Part shown: positions 1 through 10,244 of the stretch, in pieces
Layout of the letters: each line of letters begins with the position of its first letter
How positions within the stretch are numbered: the stretch's first letter is position 1
NCBI RefSeq assembly: GCF_014356525.2
Contig: NC_052507.1
Span: forward strand, 61,437,295-61,501,294
Direction: 5' to 3'
From: Nilaparvata lugens
Taxonomy: Eukaryota > Arthropoda > Insecta > Hemiptera > Delphacidae
Length of the DNA stretch: 64,000 nucleotides
Position numbers and translations under genes: made by a program
The notes under the pieces: generated by a model
Told to the model about the DNA's origin: nothing
The model's input: only the letters and a program-made list of their open reading frames with translations
The model's database searches: none

Positions 1-291
1 CAATAATTTATCACAGGGTGATATGTTTATTACAGCTGGTAACTTTAGATGCTAAATCATATTATCACAATATGATCTTGAATCATGATCATCTTTTCGT
101 TCTTCAGTAGCCGCTCGGCCAAAAATTTCAAAAACATATGTCTGTAAAATGGATTAATAAATAATTATTATTAGCCCCCCTATTAAAATCTCTGTTTAGA
201 AACCATCCCCAATATTCACACAACATATTCCCAAAGTTTCATGCCGTTATGTCAAGTAGTTTTCAAGTCTACAGGGAACAAACATACAAAC

Positions 292-500
292 AAACCACTA
301 CCTCCGTAAACAAAGCCATAGTGCATGACAGGTGGTTGATGGTAACGTCAGCACAGGTAGGGCTCCTACACCAATAAAAAGACTAACTGATATAGATCAG
401 CTGAAATCAGCAAGTTTTTATTGGTGTAGGAACCCTACCTGGGCTGACGTCACCAGAATGCACTAAGGCTTTGTTTACGAAGGTAGTGAACAAACACACA
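292..500. repeat. Palindromic foldback MITE
   Basis: The left arm (about 292-395) is repeated as its reverse complement in the right arm (about 405-500). Both arms contain the string GTAAACAAAGCC, then a TGACGTCA-like or AACGTCAGC block, then CCTACACCAATAAAAA towards the centre. The outer ends read ACTACCTCCGTAAAC on the left and GTTTACGAAGGTAGT on the right. No coding capacity is visible. This is the form of a non-autonomous foldback DNA transposon. Superfamily and target duplication cannot be fixed from one copy. Confidence 0.75.
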
Positions 501-612
501 AACAGACATTCATTTTTTTATAAATAGATTTCCATTCGGCTCAAACAAAAGCCTCTCTAAATGAAGGTAGAATGATAAGGATTCAGTACTGTTGTTTTAA
601 CATTTTTTCAAA

Positions 613-855
613 TCACTTTTATAAGTATAGAGATAGAGAAGATCTGGCTTATGCACGTACGGGATAGGAAAATTATGTTTGACGCATCATCAGGTCTGAA
701 CTACTGGACTAATTAACTTGAAATTTTGCTTATAGATTCTTAATTAACGAAGGATGGTTATAGGCCTATTCTCAATTCTTCAAAATTTCGTTACGTCAAG
801 TTTTCATCTTGTCAAGTTTTAAAATAGATCCTTGCGAAGCACGGGTTCTTGCTAG
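613..855 (+). mobile_element. Small non-autonomous Helitron-like element
   Basis: The right end has Helitron hallmarks: a short GC-rich hairpin (CCTTGC-GAA-GCACGG, one mismatch, about 830-845), then CTAG at 852-855 followed by T. The start at 613 (A followed by TC) is inferred from the A|TC rule and is less certain. The interior (CGTACGGGATAGGAAA and following, to TAGGCCTATT) is shared with the repeat at 2394-2580, so this is a dispersed family. Confidence 0.55.
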
Positions 856-859
856 TATT

Positions 860-1710
860 ATATATTTGCATGAAGAGAGAACAAGCCTTTCAAACAAATC
901 TTCTCCATTTTCAAAATTCCATCAAGAGTTGAAATGTTTGTGTCCACTGATTAATTATTTTCCATTTCAAGTATAGTAGTCAATTAATCGCATGCAAAAA
1001 TTGAAGATAATTGAATGAGAAATCACTTCACTTATATGGGCTACTTTATTCAAATTAATAAAAACAATATAGAAACTTGTAGTACCCTTTATAAAAATCT
1101 TTCAAAAAGATTGAATGAAAAATATTTACTTCATGGTATTATCAAGATATTAACTAGGTAATAACGAATTGTACCGGATTCAACCGACTTCAACAGTTAT
1201 GTGACTGTTGAAAATGAATCCTGTGTGATTGAAAGTATGCTTCAGCCAGTTTGTAAATATTTCACATTTTTCACATAATATAAATATATAGCCTGCTAGT
1301 CGTTATAAAACAGTTAAAACTTGATGAAACAACACAGTTCGTAATGGATCAAGAAATTCAAGACTATTACTGTATTAAGAGTTGAATGGACGGACAACAT
1401 ATGAATAAAATCAGATTAAAAACTATTATTTATACCTTTGCTATTCTATTTCTAACTTTATATAAATTATCTCCCACTAGTTTCAATTATTTTCAATCAC
1501 TTTGAACTCTATTCAATATTAGTTCCAAATTTTTAAAATTACTTTCAACTTTCATCTTTTAAAAATTAACTTTTTAACTATGTTCAATTATTTCAATTTA
1601 AAAATGTTATTTATTATATAAATGCTCAATGTTTTAATGCTTAATAAATGTTAATGTTTTTTTAACTTATTAAAACTTTTAAAAAATATTTGTAGCTTAG
1701 ACTAGTTGAA
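860..1710. other. AT-rich sequence with no recognisable gene
   Basis: This stretch is strongly AT-rich, full of short poly-A and poly-T runs, and has no open frame longer than a few dozen codons that looks coding. It lies downstream of the Prp3 exons on the minus strand and is probably intron or intergenic DNA of that gene. Confidence 0.6.
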
Positions 1711-1728
1711 TGGCTAGCAAAGACTGAC

Positions 1729-1932
1729 TTGCAACTGAGCGATTTTGTGCGCCTTCTCGTCGACGTGGTGCGACGTCGCGTGTGAGGGCAGGGCGGCGGC
1801 CGGGGGCAACATGGTGGTCTTCTTGGTGGTCGACTCTGAGCGGGTGGCCGCCGCCTCACTCGACCGGATCTCGCTCAGCGCCTTCTTTCTCTCTTCGATC
1901 ATTTTCTGCGCATGCGCCATCATGTCTTTGAT
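1729..1932 (-). CDS. Prp3: Prp3 (PRPF3) U4/U6 snRNP splicing factor, internal exon
   Basis: The exon is 204 bp and encodes 68 codons in phase 0. On the minus strand it begins after TTGTTGCAG (acceptor) and ends before GTCAGT (donor). The peptide opens IKDMMAHAQKMIEERKKAL, which matches the conserved helix of PRPF3 (IKQMMEAATRQIEERKKQL in human), and ends with DEKAHKIAQLQ, resembling the EKARKAAELQ segment that follows. Between them is a Ser/Thr/Ala-rich linker that looks lineage-specific. Prp3 is a nuclear component of the U4/U6.U5 tri-snRNP and binds U4/U6 RNA and Prp4. The exon joins in frame to the upstream exon at 2686-2924, so the pair looks functional. Later exons with the conserved C-terminal domain are not seen and probably lie to the left of the window. 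Confidence 0.85.
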
Positions 1933-1964
1933 CTGCAACAATCGTCGAAATTAATGCCATAAAA

Positions 1965-2200
1965 GGAATCTATAAAACAGTCATGCGGCCCGCGTTGACA
2001 TACGGAGCGGAGACCTGGGCAGTTAAAAAGGCCCATGAACACAGACTGGAGGAAACTGAAATGAAGATGGTGAGGTGGAGTTGTGGCGAACTAGAAGGGA
2101 TAGAATCCGAAATGAAATGATAAGAAACAGAATGAAGGTTACAGAAATTCAAAGAAAATACAAGAAAACAGATTATATTCAAGGAAACAAATATTGCCAG
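1965..2200 (+). pseudogene. RTE-type retrotransposon 3' coding remnant in a Prp3 intron
   Basis: On the plus strand the sequence reads as a non-LTR reverse transcriptase tail: MRPALTYGAETWAVKK, then a segment with KMVRW, then RNEMIRNRMKVTEIQRKYK. This layout (YGAETW, a Met-Lys-Met-Arg-Trp helix, IRNxxIR) is typical of the C-terminal region of RTE-group elements. The frame is broken near 2090. It lies in the intron between the two Prp3 exons, antisense to the host gene. Confidence 0.65.
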
Positions 2201-2393
2201 TTTCACCAAGCTGCCAGTTTCGATCAAAACATTTGAGCATAGTCATGCCGGGTAAGATTTACAAGTGTGCACTGTAATTATCTAGTAACAATTATCTGTA
2301 TTACCTAGTAAAATGTTTTAATGAATCAGACGTTTAACGATATCAAGTCGTTTTTAAATATACATGATTTGATCGAGTGTATTTGATAGACAA

Positions 2394-2580
2394 TCTATAC
2401 TATAATAAAGGAGAGAACTCGCTTATACACGTACGGGATAGGAAATTCACGAATGACGAATTATCACGTCTGAACTACTGAACTGATCAACTTGAAATTT
2501 TGCATCTAGATTCTCAAATCACCAAGGATGGTTCTAGGCTTATTTCAAACTCTTCAAGATTCCTTATTTAGATAATTTAA
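2394..2580 (+). mobile_element. Helitron-like 5' fragment
   Basis: The fragment starts at an A|TC junction with TCTATACTATAATAAAGG, a Helitron-like 5' end, and continues CTTATACACGTACGGGATAGG. It shares about 170 bp with the element at 613-855 but lacks the CTAG 3' end and hairpin, so it is truncated on the right. It lies in the same Prp3 intron as the RTE remnant. Confidence 0.55.
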
Positions 2581-2685
2581 TTGAATAGACTATCAAATTA
2601 CAATCGTATAAAAACCAATAATGTATCTAATTATATGAATGAATTATATCTAATCACTGAATGGAAAATAAGAAGATGGTTGTAC

Positions 2686-2924
2686 CTGAATCTCAGTCAA
2701 TCGGGCTGCCGCAGCAGCCGCCGCTGAGTTCTGCACAGCCTCAGCCTTGGCCTTCTTGGCGATGTCTTCCGCCTCAGCGGGGGCTGCAGTGTCGGGGGCG
2801 GCAGACTCGCGGTGCCGCTTGCGAGACCCTCGCTGACTCGACTTGCCACCTCCATCGAGCAGCTCGAGCACACGCTCGGCGAGTCGACTCGCCTTCGACG
2901 AGTCCAGCAGTGTAGCCAGCTTCT
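2686..2924 (-). CDS. Prp3: Prp3 (PRPF3) splicing factor, upstream exon
   Basis: The exon is 239 bp. On the minus strand it follows TGTGTGTTTGCAG and ends in CAG before the donor GTACAA. It starts with the last two bases of a split codon and ends on a codon boundary, matching the phase-0 exon at 1729-1932. The product starts EKLATLLDSSKASRLAERVL, corresponding to the helix after the PWI domain of PRPF3. It continues through a basic stretch (SSQRGSRKRHRE) into an Ala/Glu-rich linker and ends RLTEIQ. Joining gives LTEIQ-IKDMM, matching LTKLQ-IKQMM in human PRPF3. The N-terminal PWI exon is not recognised to the right and may be far upstream or lost in the repeat-filled region. The exon is clearly more GC-rich than its surroundings, as expected for host coding DNA. 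Confidence 0.85.
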
Positions 2925-3099
2925 CTGCAAACACACACAACCTACCTCAACAATATTACAGCGTCAACACTAGTAGCCCAAGTTGGGATAGGGCATCCAG
3001 TTCACAACATTTCAAATACCTATTCGAAACTGACTCGGGGGCTGAAATAGTACTCTAGGTGGGTTTTAAAGTACTGTAGTTACTATCTTAAAGAGACAA

Positions 3100-3600
3100 G
3101 GTGATTTTGAAAAATGATAGGTGATCTTGAATTTTGTTAATTCTTGGAATAATGACTCTCAGTAATTCTTGAAACAGTGTATTAGACCTTGAAAGGTGAG
3201 AGATGATCTTGAAATATTGACATTTGGTAATTATTGGATTGAATTGATTCTTCAATTGATCGATCGATTTCTTCCACGGGGTGCTACTAGACGCAGTGCG
3301 TTTTTGACGTCTCCATGCGCTATAATGTTCTGTGTCATTATTGATTGTGACGATTCAATGTTGCGAAAGTTCTCTTTTTTAGGCAACTCGCTGAATAAAT
3401 AAAATTTGAGTGTATTAGGCCTTGATAGGTGATCTTGAAATAATGACATTTGGTAATTTTTGGAATAATGACTCTCAGTAATTCTTGAAACAGTGTATTA
3501 GATCTTGAAAGGTGATAGGGGGATCTTGAAATAATTACACTTAGTAATTTTTGGAATAACGAATCTCAGTAATTCTCGTGTATTTGAATCTTCTAAATTA
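3100..3600. repeat. Degenerate tandem repeat (about 120-bp unit)
   Basis: A unit containing GGTGATCTTGAAATAATGAC, TTTGGTAATT.TTGG and AATGACTCTCAGTAATTC recurs at about 3115-3240, 3420-3530 and 3510-3590. An unrelated stretch (about 3245-3400) separates the first copy from the others. Fragments (AATAGTGACTTG, AATAATGACTATC) continue to about 4440. No coding frame is kept. Confidence 0.6.
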
Positions 3601-4261
3601 GTGAATATTGCGTCTAGAAACAGTGACTCAAGGACTCGCAGTAAGGAATTCTTAGGAGTAAGGAGTAAGGAGGAGAGTAGTGACTCTCAATGACTTGGAA
3701 TATTGACTCTCCGTGACTCTATGGCCCAATACACACAAAAGTGACATATGACACGGAGGTGCAGCCAACATATGGCCCAATGCAAGTAGGAGAGATCTGA
3801 ACGTGATACCATTTCTCTTCTTTTTGCAATGAACTAGATGCTTCTTATAGGAATGGAAAAAGTCCGCATCAAATCTATGTCACTTCTGTGTGAATTGGGC
3901 TTTAGAATACGGAATTCTCATAAAGTGACTTGAATCTTAAAATATAGACTTGAGAACCCTTAGAATAGTGACTTGGGGGTTCTTTAAATTGTGATCAATC
4001 ATTAAGTATTTGTACACAATGTAAATAAATAACTAAATAACTAATAACTAAAAATTATTGCTCTTAGAAGGTGAGACAGGTAATCTTAAAATAATGCCTC
4101 TTGGTAACTTTAAAATAATATTTTAAAAATGAAAATCTTTAAACAACTATTGTTAGTTGATACTTGTTATTGAACTCTCACTGATGTTGTACTACATTTT
4201 TCTCAAGGACACTCTAGTGACACTATAATGAGATTAAAGACTTTTGCCTTGAAATTTCGAA
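3601..4261. other. No recognisable gene
   Basis: Low-complexity AT-rich DNA with traces of the neighbouring TGACTCTCAGTAATTC-type repeat. I see no coding or structural RNA signal. Confidence 0.5.
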
Positions 4262-4415
4262 TCTGGCTTGTATAGCACTGGGACACCAGTCAGGTCATCT
4301 GCGTCCGAGCGAATAGTAACCAGCAATTTTGGTGTAAAAGTAGAAATTTCATTGTCTCATTGCTCTGCAACAATTCGCGGTCACCAGTGGTGTCCCGTCC
4401 TGATATGAGCCTAAA
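4262..4415. repeat. Possible small foldback element
   Basis: The left side (GGCTTGTATAGCACTGGGACACC) and the reverse complement of the right side (GGCTCATATCAGGACGGGACACC) match imperfectly, followed inward by GAGCGAATAGTAACC against CGCGAATTGTTGC. This suggests a diverged short inverted-repeat element of about 150 bp. Only one copy is seen. Confidence 0.35.
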
Positions 4416-4531
4416 ATAATCTTGCAATAATGACTATCAGAGAGTCTTGTAATTGTGGATTAAAGACTCGTTTTGCGATACTCTTACAATTTGATATGCC
4501 TTGGGCTTGAATCTTATGATGAACCTTATGA

Positions 4532-4631
4532 NNNNNNNNNNNNNNNNNNNNNNNNNNNNNNNNNNNNNNNNNNNNNNNNNNNNNNNNNNNNNNNNNNNNN
4601 NNNNNNNNNNNNNNNNNNNNNNNNNNNNNNN
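4532..4631. other. Assembly gap (100 N)
   Basis: A run of exactly 100 N. To its right the sequence starts abruptly in the middle of an RTE endonuclease frame; to its left there is no RTE sequence. The copy of this RTE at 18985-22213 shows what is missing. Confidence 1.
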
Positions 4632-5261
4632 TTCATCATAAATTTCTTCTTTTTCCACCAAGTCTACATCTTCTGTTGGTGCTTATGCCTGAATGAGAGT
4701 AATTGATACTTCCAGATCCAAACAAAGTGTTATCAATCTCCAGCTAACTGCCTTCCATGATGTCACCTTTCTATCCATCTCTTCTGTGACAATAAAACCC
4801 ACACCTCCTTTTGCCCTGGCATTCATTGCCACACCAGAGTATCTCAGTACATAATTTCCATCCATCACCTGAGTTCCATTTCCCTTCTTCTTTACTTCAC
4901 ACATTCCTAGCAAGGACATTTTGTACTTTTTCATCTCCTCTATCACCTCCACTTCGTTTCCATTCAATGTCTCAATATTCCATGTCCAAAATCTGATAGT
5001 GCATTTCCTTTTATTATTCAGTAAATCCTTTCCTGGTCTGAGGCTAGTTATGTGACTTTTAATCTGAGATAATCCGATGCGTGGGGGATTAGCCCAACGA
5101 CATCTTCTTTGGAGCACTTCTTTGTCTGACTCCTACCCTTCGACCTGTCCGGCTCGGGAGGCCCTACTGGTAGTTACACTACCGCCCGCATAGCTCTTGG
5201 GGTCAAAGGAGTACACAAGAGCCCCTCCACCACGACATGGTGTTGTGCTCCCTATGAGGGG
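4632..5261 (-). pseudogene. RTE-clade element, 5' part (copy 1), endonuclease start
   Basis: This fragment is nearly identical to 21584-22213. It holds the 5' UTR and the first part of the ORF on the minus strand (frame 5117 to 4683). The frame includes the apurinic endonuclease start (RFWTWNIETLNGNEVEVIEE and GGVGFIVTEEMDRKVTSW). The usual GTWNIETLNG motif has F.TWN here, a substitution not present in the second copy. The frame is stopped at about 4683 (SITLIQA, stop) in both copies. The element ends at 5261 with the same 5' base as copy 2, and the adjacent AATCGAAATT (5262-5271) is the same target-site sequence. The rest of the element is lost at the gap. Confidence 0.8.
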
Positions 5262-5271
5262 AATCGAAATT

Positions 5272-7726
5272 AATCACAAAAAGTAATTCAATTAATAATA
5301 TTATTATAAAAAAGATAATATTCGAAAGTTCAGTAATATCATTTGAAACATTCAAAAATGTTGTGTCATCTGCATATAAAATTGTTCTACTCACAACATT
5401 GTAAGGCAAGTCATTTATACTTATTAAAAATAACAGAGGGCCAAGGACGGAGCCTTGAGGTACACCATATTTTAATTTGATTAGCTCAGACCATTGTCCA
5501 TTGATATATACAGATTGTTCTCTGTTTTTCAAGTAAGAGTCGAAGAATGCCAGAGAATTCTCCTGAACCCATAATAATGGAGCTCCTCCAGCAGATCAGC
5601 ATGGTCCATACAATCAAATGCTTTACTCAGGTCACAGAAGGTGACCTGAGCATAACACCTACTCTCAAAGGCCTGAATTATCTCACATACCAGATCCTCA
5701 ACTGCATCCACTGTTGCTCTACCTTTTCTAAATCCCCATTGGGCACCAGACAATATATTATTCTTTTTAAAAAACTCATTACCTGCTCACATATAATAAT
5801 CTCAATCAGCTTAGACAGTACAGGCACTAAAGATACTGGACGATAGCTCTCTGGTTCATTCCTCGGTCCCTTCTTGAATAGAGGGCAAACCTTTGAGATC
5901 TTAAGTTCATCCGGAAAACTACCTTCCTGAAGTATTCTGTTAATACATTTAGTAAGAGGCTTTACAATACATGGAATTATCTTTTTTATCAATTTATTTG
6001 ACATATTATAATAATCATTACTGCAAGAGTTGCTTAAATGTTTTGCAGCCTTTAACACATCATCTTCAATAACAGCTCTCCACTTAAAACTTGAAGTGCC
6101 TCTGATATCTACTTTTCGAAAACAATCTTCAACAGAAACATTTGACTTTATTGAATCTTTTTTAATTTTACTCACAGATTCCACACAATAATTATTAAAA
6201 GAATTCGGAGAAATCATTGCATCAATCCTTCTTGACAGGTTACAACTTTTCTTAATCAGAGACCAAGCAGTCTTACACTTATTTGTACTAGAGTCAATCA
6301 ACGAACTATTGTAAGCAACCTTAGCAGCTGTTATTTCTCTTGCATACTCTATTTTTAATGATGATAATTGGCTTTTCACTACAATTCCACCAGTACATTA
6401 ATTTATACAAGAAATCAAGAGAAATAATTTTTATCCTTTATCCCAGCCAAATTTGGAGTATACCACTTTTTATCTGCTTTTATCCTATCATGGATGAGAT
6501 TGCAGCGTTTGCGAATTAAAAAACAATATACAACATTTGTCAGGTTTACAAAAAACATACTAAACATTGTCTGTGCATTACAAAAGTAATGGTTCTCAAA
6601 CATACTCCAGTCAATAGACCTCAACTCATCAATCAGATTCAAAAGTTTTTTCTCAGGTAAAACCATTTTTGTAAAATGAATTTGTTGTGTTTTCCAAATT
6701 CAGGGCTGTTTTTGTTATTTTTTGTGTTATTAAACTAACCACCAATCCATCATGGTCTGTGAACAGAAAGTCCCTAACTACTCTACATTTTCCTCTATCC
6801 AAGTGACAATTTACAAAAACATTATCAAGACAATTGTCACCTCTGATTGGCTGGAAATTTAAACAGTAGCAGTTATATTGACGAAGAAGGTTGAGGAACT
6901 GCAAAGCAGTAGGCTTCGATGTTGTTACATCAAAATCCGCATTGAAATCACCTACAACTACTATTACATATTCTTCCCACTTGGACAAAAAAGAGAGAAG
7001 ACTTTCAAGAGCACTTAAAAATAAACATGGATCATGGCCTGGAGAATGATAAATACAAACTATTATTACTTTTAATTTGTCTACAATGACAGCTGCTGCT
7101 TCAAGATTGAAGAATAAGCATCTATGTTCAAAGCTCTTGATTTCATGTTTTTTGCTACAAAAATAGCAGCACCACCTCTAATGTGCTCTGTTCTACAGTA
7201 TTGAGCAGAGCAATAAAACCCTTCAGGATGAGAATATACCAGCTCATCCTTACAAAGCCAATGCTCCGTCAAACATAAGAATGAGATAGGAGCAGCTGAA
7301 TCTCTGTTCAAGTCCAAGACTAAATTTTCCAATAGTAAAGACCCCTGGATATTTAAGAATAAAAACCCATACCTGTTCTTTCAATTGATTTTCTTGTTGG
7401 AGATGTACTATTGATATTATTTCTATAATTATTGTTTCTAAAGTTATAACTATTGCTATTTATAATTATCATTACTACTGTTGTTGTCATAAATTATTTT
7501 AGATGCCGTAATTGCTATTCCACTTTCATTATTATCTATATTGTTCCATTCAAAGCCAGGCCTGATATGTGAATATCTAAAAAATCAGTCTCTTCAAGTG
7601 ATTGATATAATGTTGAATAGTTGTAACCGGTAGTGTTTGAAGCTGTGGGGACCATAATATCGGGCATTAGAGAGTTTGGAGGACTAGGTGTAACAGGGAA
7701 AGATCCCAAACACTGAAAAATAGGTG
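5272..7726 (-). mobile_element. Jockey/CR1-group non-LTR retrotransposon, truncated (copy 1)
   Basis: Read from 7726 down to 5272 on the minus strand, the fragment has an N-terminal region, an endonuclease and a reverse transcriptase cut off soon after the catalytic YADD. Endonuclease pieces: LCLTEHWLCKDELVYSHPEG (7332-7081), VVVGDFNADFD near 6960 and FTDHDGLVVSL near 6770. RT pieces: GSFPDELKISKVCPLFKKG and SYRPVSLVPVLSKLIE (in 6379-5678), FCDLSKAFDCMDHADLLEEL (5753-5529) and GVPQGSVLGPLLFLISINDL with YADD (5532-5330). Several frameshifts break it into at least six frames. The 3' part (thumb, 3' UTR) is absent because the sequence runs into the RTE insertion site. It is about 530 bp longer internally than copy 2. 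Confidence 0.85.
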
Positions 7727-7934
7727 AAGAGATTGAATCTACTTCTAAAACTATGAAATACTAATAGTGGACAAAACAGGGTAATTGAAAACTGGAATTC
7801 AAATACAATTGCCTTATTGATTATAATATCACAAACGACTGATCATTTATTGGGATTTGATAAATAATCAATCTGGAATTAAGTGGGGGATTGATTGCAG
7901 AATAATTCCTAGACTAATGACTTACTTGGCATTC
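7727..7934. other. No recognisable gene
   Basis: Short AT-rich spacer between the duplicated retroelement block and the large foldback element. Confidence 0.5.
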
Positions 7935-8850
7935 AGTACTGCAGTACTTTTGTGAGATCGTCACACTGGTCGCACTGTCCAAATCCGAAGCTACCCACCT
8001 CCGGTCCTTCCAACTATACACATCCACGGACTTATTACCCCGCCACATGTAAGGAAAATTGCATGACATCTCCCAAAAAATAGAATATCTTGCATGATAT
8101 TTTCGTGGGGTCCCATCTGACCGAATCACAAAAGATTGAAGAGTATAGTTTCCCATATGGTCGAATCCCATCTAGCCAATGAGATTTGATCAATTGCGAC
8201 AAACAACAACATTTTTCTATCAAATGGGATTCGACTGTTTGAGAATCATTCAGATGGAAAAATCAAATGTTCAACCTTTTGCGACAGTTGAGATTTTCGG
8301 CCAAATGGAATTACTATTAAAACTTTTCGATCATTTGGGATTTGACCATTTGGGAAAGTACAAGTTTGGTGGAATGCCAAATGACCGATTCCCATTTGGT
8401 CAAAAGTATTTTGTCACAAAAGATCGAAAATTGAAGAATCCCAGATGGTAGAAATAAAACTTATACTTTCTCAAATGGTCGAATCCCAATGATCAAAAGT
8501 TTTAATAGTAATCTCATTTGGTCAAGAATCTCAACTGCCGCAAAAAGTCAAAGATTTGATTTTCCCATCTGACCGATTCTCAAACAGTGAAATCCCATTT
8601 TATAGAAAAATTTCGTAGTTTGATGCAATTGATCAAATCTCATCGGCTAGATGGAATTCGGTCAGATGGGACCCCACGAAAATATCATGCAAGATATTCT
8701 ATTTTTTGGGAGATATCTTGCAATTTTCCTTCCACGTGGCAGGGTACTAAGTCCGTGGATGTGTATAGTTGAAAGGACCAGAGGTGGGTAGCTTCGGATT
8801 TGGACAGTGCAACAGTGCGACCAGTGTGACGATCTCACAAAAGTGGTCGA
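7935..8850. repeat. Large foldback element (about 0.9 kb palindrome)
   Basis: The left arm (about 7935-8365) is repeated in reverse complement as the right arm (about 8430-8850). Shared blocks, from the ends inward: CTTTTGTGAGATCGTCACAC; GTCCAAATCCGAAGCTACCC; ACTATACACATCCACGGACT; GATATTTTCGTGGGGTCCCA; TTTGATCAATTG; and AAACTTTTCGATCATTTGGG against the inverse CCCAATGATCAAAAGTTTTA. The interior is built from a short motif like CATTTGGTCGAATCCCA that recurs in both orientations and continues past the right end to about 8950. No transposase frame is visible, so it is probably a non-autonomous foldback transposon. Confidence 0.8.
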
Positions 8851-8959
8851 TTCCTATTAGGTAGAAACATTTTGTAGTTTGTCACAAATAGTCGAATCTC
8901 AAAAGGTCAAAAAGTATACTTTCCCATATGGTAGAATCCCATCTAGCCAAAAAACATCT

Positions 8960-9318
8960 GGAGCCGCGTCTGTCTGTTTGAACACCCATCCTGAATTATT
9001 ATCAGAGCGAGCTACTTTTGTCAGCTATGATAAAGTACTCATGGAAAGATTCAAAGAATTACAAGATCCTGAAAGCCATTTATTCGCGTTAAGTGCAATA
9101 AAACAACAGAGGAATGAGCCAATACGCGCTGTATGCGGACCGCTGTCGAGAATTAGGCTTGAAAGCAATACTAATCTCCAATGATCATCCTTCTGAAGCT
9201 AAATACGCTTGCCTTCAACTAGAAAGAACAGTTTTGACAGCTTTCATTCATGGATTATTTGGTTCCACGTCCATAGCCCTACAAGTTCATCCCCCAAAAA
9301 CCTTGAAAGAGGTGGTAG
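8960..9318 (+). pseudogene. LTR-retrotransposon gag remnant
   Basis: Two overlapping plus-strand frames (the second joining near 9114) read as retrotransposon gag: MERFKELQDPESHLFALSAI, then IKQQRNEPIR and YADRCRELGLKA, then a segment ending LERTVLTAFIHGLFG. The pattern (a glutamine-rich repeat with RxxEP, YA.RCRELG, then L.AFI.GL) matches the capsid-like C-terminal part of Ty3/Gypsy-type gag. A frameshift separates the halves. The right side is cut off by the 3' tail of the CR1-like element at 9319. No LTRs, protease or polymerase are linked to it. Confidence 0.6.
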
Positions 9319-9577
9319 TTTATTTATTTATTTATTCACAATTATCACAAAAACGTCAAAATTTGAGTTTCACTCAAATGACAAGTGACATGTCAGTATA
9401 ATCTAATATCAAGTTATTCCTATAGCTATCCTATATTAATATTGGAGATAAGAATAATCTATTCACAAAGTCAAAAAATCTACTCTCCAATTAAATCTAT
9501 ATATCAATGTGTACTAACGTATTAGATATCAGTAGATAGTCTAGATTGATAAAATTAATCAGAAAATTTGTCGTTAT

Positions 9578-9835
9578 TCAAATCAAATAAAATTGAAATT
9601 CGGTAGCAATGTAAATAGTTTTCTCAATTAATATCTTCCTAACTGTTTTTTTGAATAGTTGCACTGACTCTATCTTTCTTATTTCTGCTGGGAGTTTATT
9701 AAAATATCTCATCCCTGAATAAAAGGGAGTTCTCTCAAATGCTGTGTGGCAATGAATTGGGAAGGCAATTATGTTTCTATTACAAGTGTTGTATTTGTGG
9801 TTGTCATTACATGATTGAAACTTGTTATAATTCAT
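9578..9835 (-). pseudogene. CR1-like ORF2, C-terminal tail
   Basis: The minus-strand frame reads HKYNTCNRNIIAFPIHCH, then a segment with FYSGMRYFNKLPAEIRKIES and FKKTVRKILIEK. The arrangement (R....P..R......F..G..YFNKLP..IR....LFKK.LK..L) is the conserved C-terminus of CR1/Jockey-group ORF2. It belongs to the RT at 10245-11732; the intervening thumb region (9836-10244) is also recognisable on the minus strand but broken by stops and shifts. It ends with LIEKTIYIATEFQFYLI and a stop, followed by a short 3' UTR. Confidence 0.75.
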
Positions 9836-10244
9836 TTTTACATTAACTAATAATTGATTTATATAAATGGCTGGAAGTGTTAGAATCTCAAGTTGTTTAA
9901 AGTGTGCTCTACAAGAATCTCTAGCTCTTAAACCACAGATTATCCTTAAAATCTTTTTCTGAATAATAAAAACCTTATAAGCATCTGCAGTTTTCCCTCA
10001 AAACATGGTTCCATAGTTTGAATGAGAATACACATATGCATAATATATTGTTATTAGTGTTTTCTTATCAACTGAGTGTGACAGGCTAAGGATGACAAAA
10101 TATGCACGATTCAGTTTTTTATGAGGTTTTGTATGTGTTCCCTCCAGGAAAATGACTGATCTATGATAAGTCCTAAGAATTTTGTAGAATGGGATAGTTC
10201 AAGTCTGTCTTCAATTGTGGGGAGTGTTAATCTATTTGGTGCTG

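Noticed and set aside
1745..1954. Plus-strand open frame over the Prp3 exon
   Set aside because: It is the antisense of a convincing Prp3 exon, and its Cys/Ala-rich product has no motif.
2661..2915. Plus-strand and alternative minus-strand frames over the second Prp3 exon
   Set aside because: They are shadows caused by the GC-rich coding exon; only the frame matching PRPF3 joins correctly to the next exon.
4437..4706. Open frames spanning the first N run
   Set aside because: They exist only because N codons read as unknown residues; the two sides are unrelated sequence.
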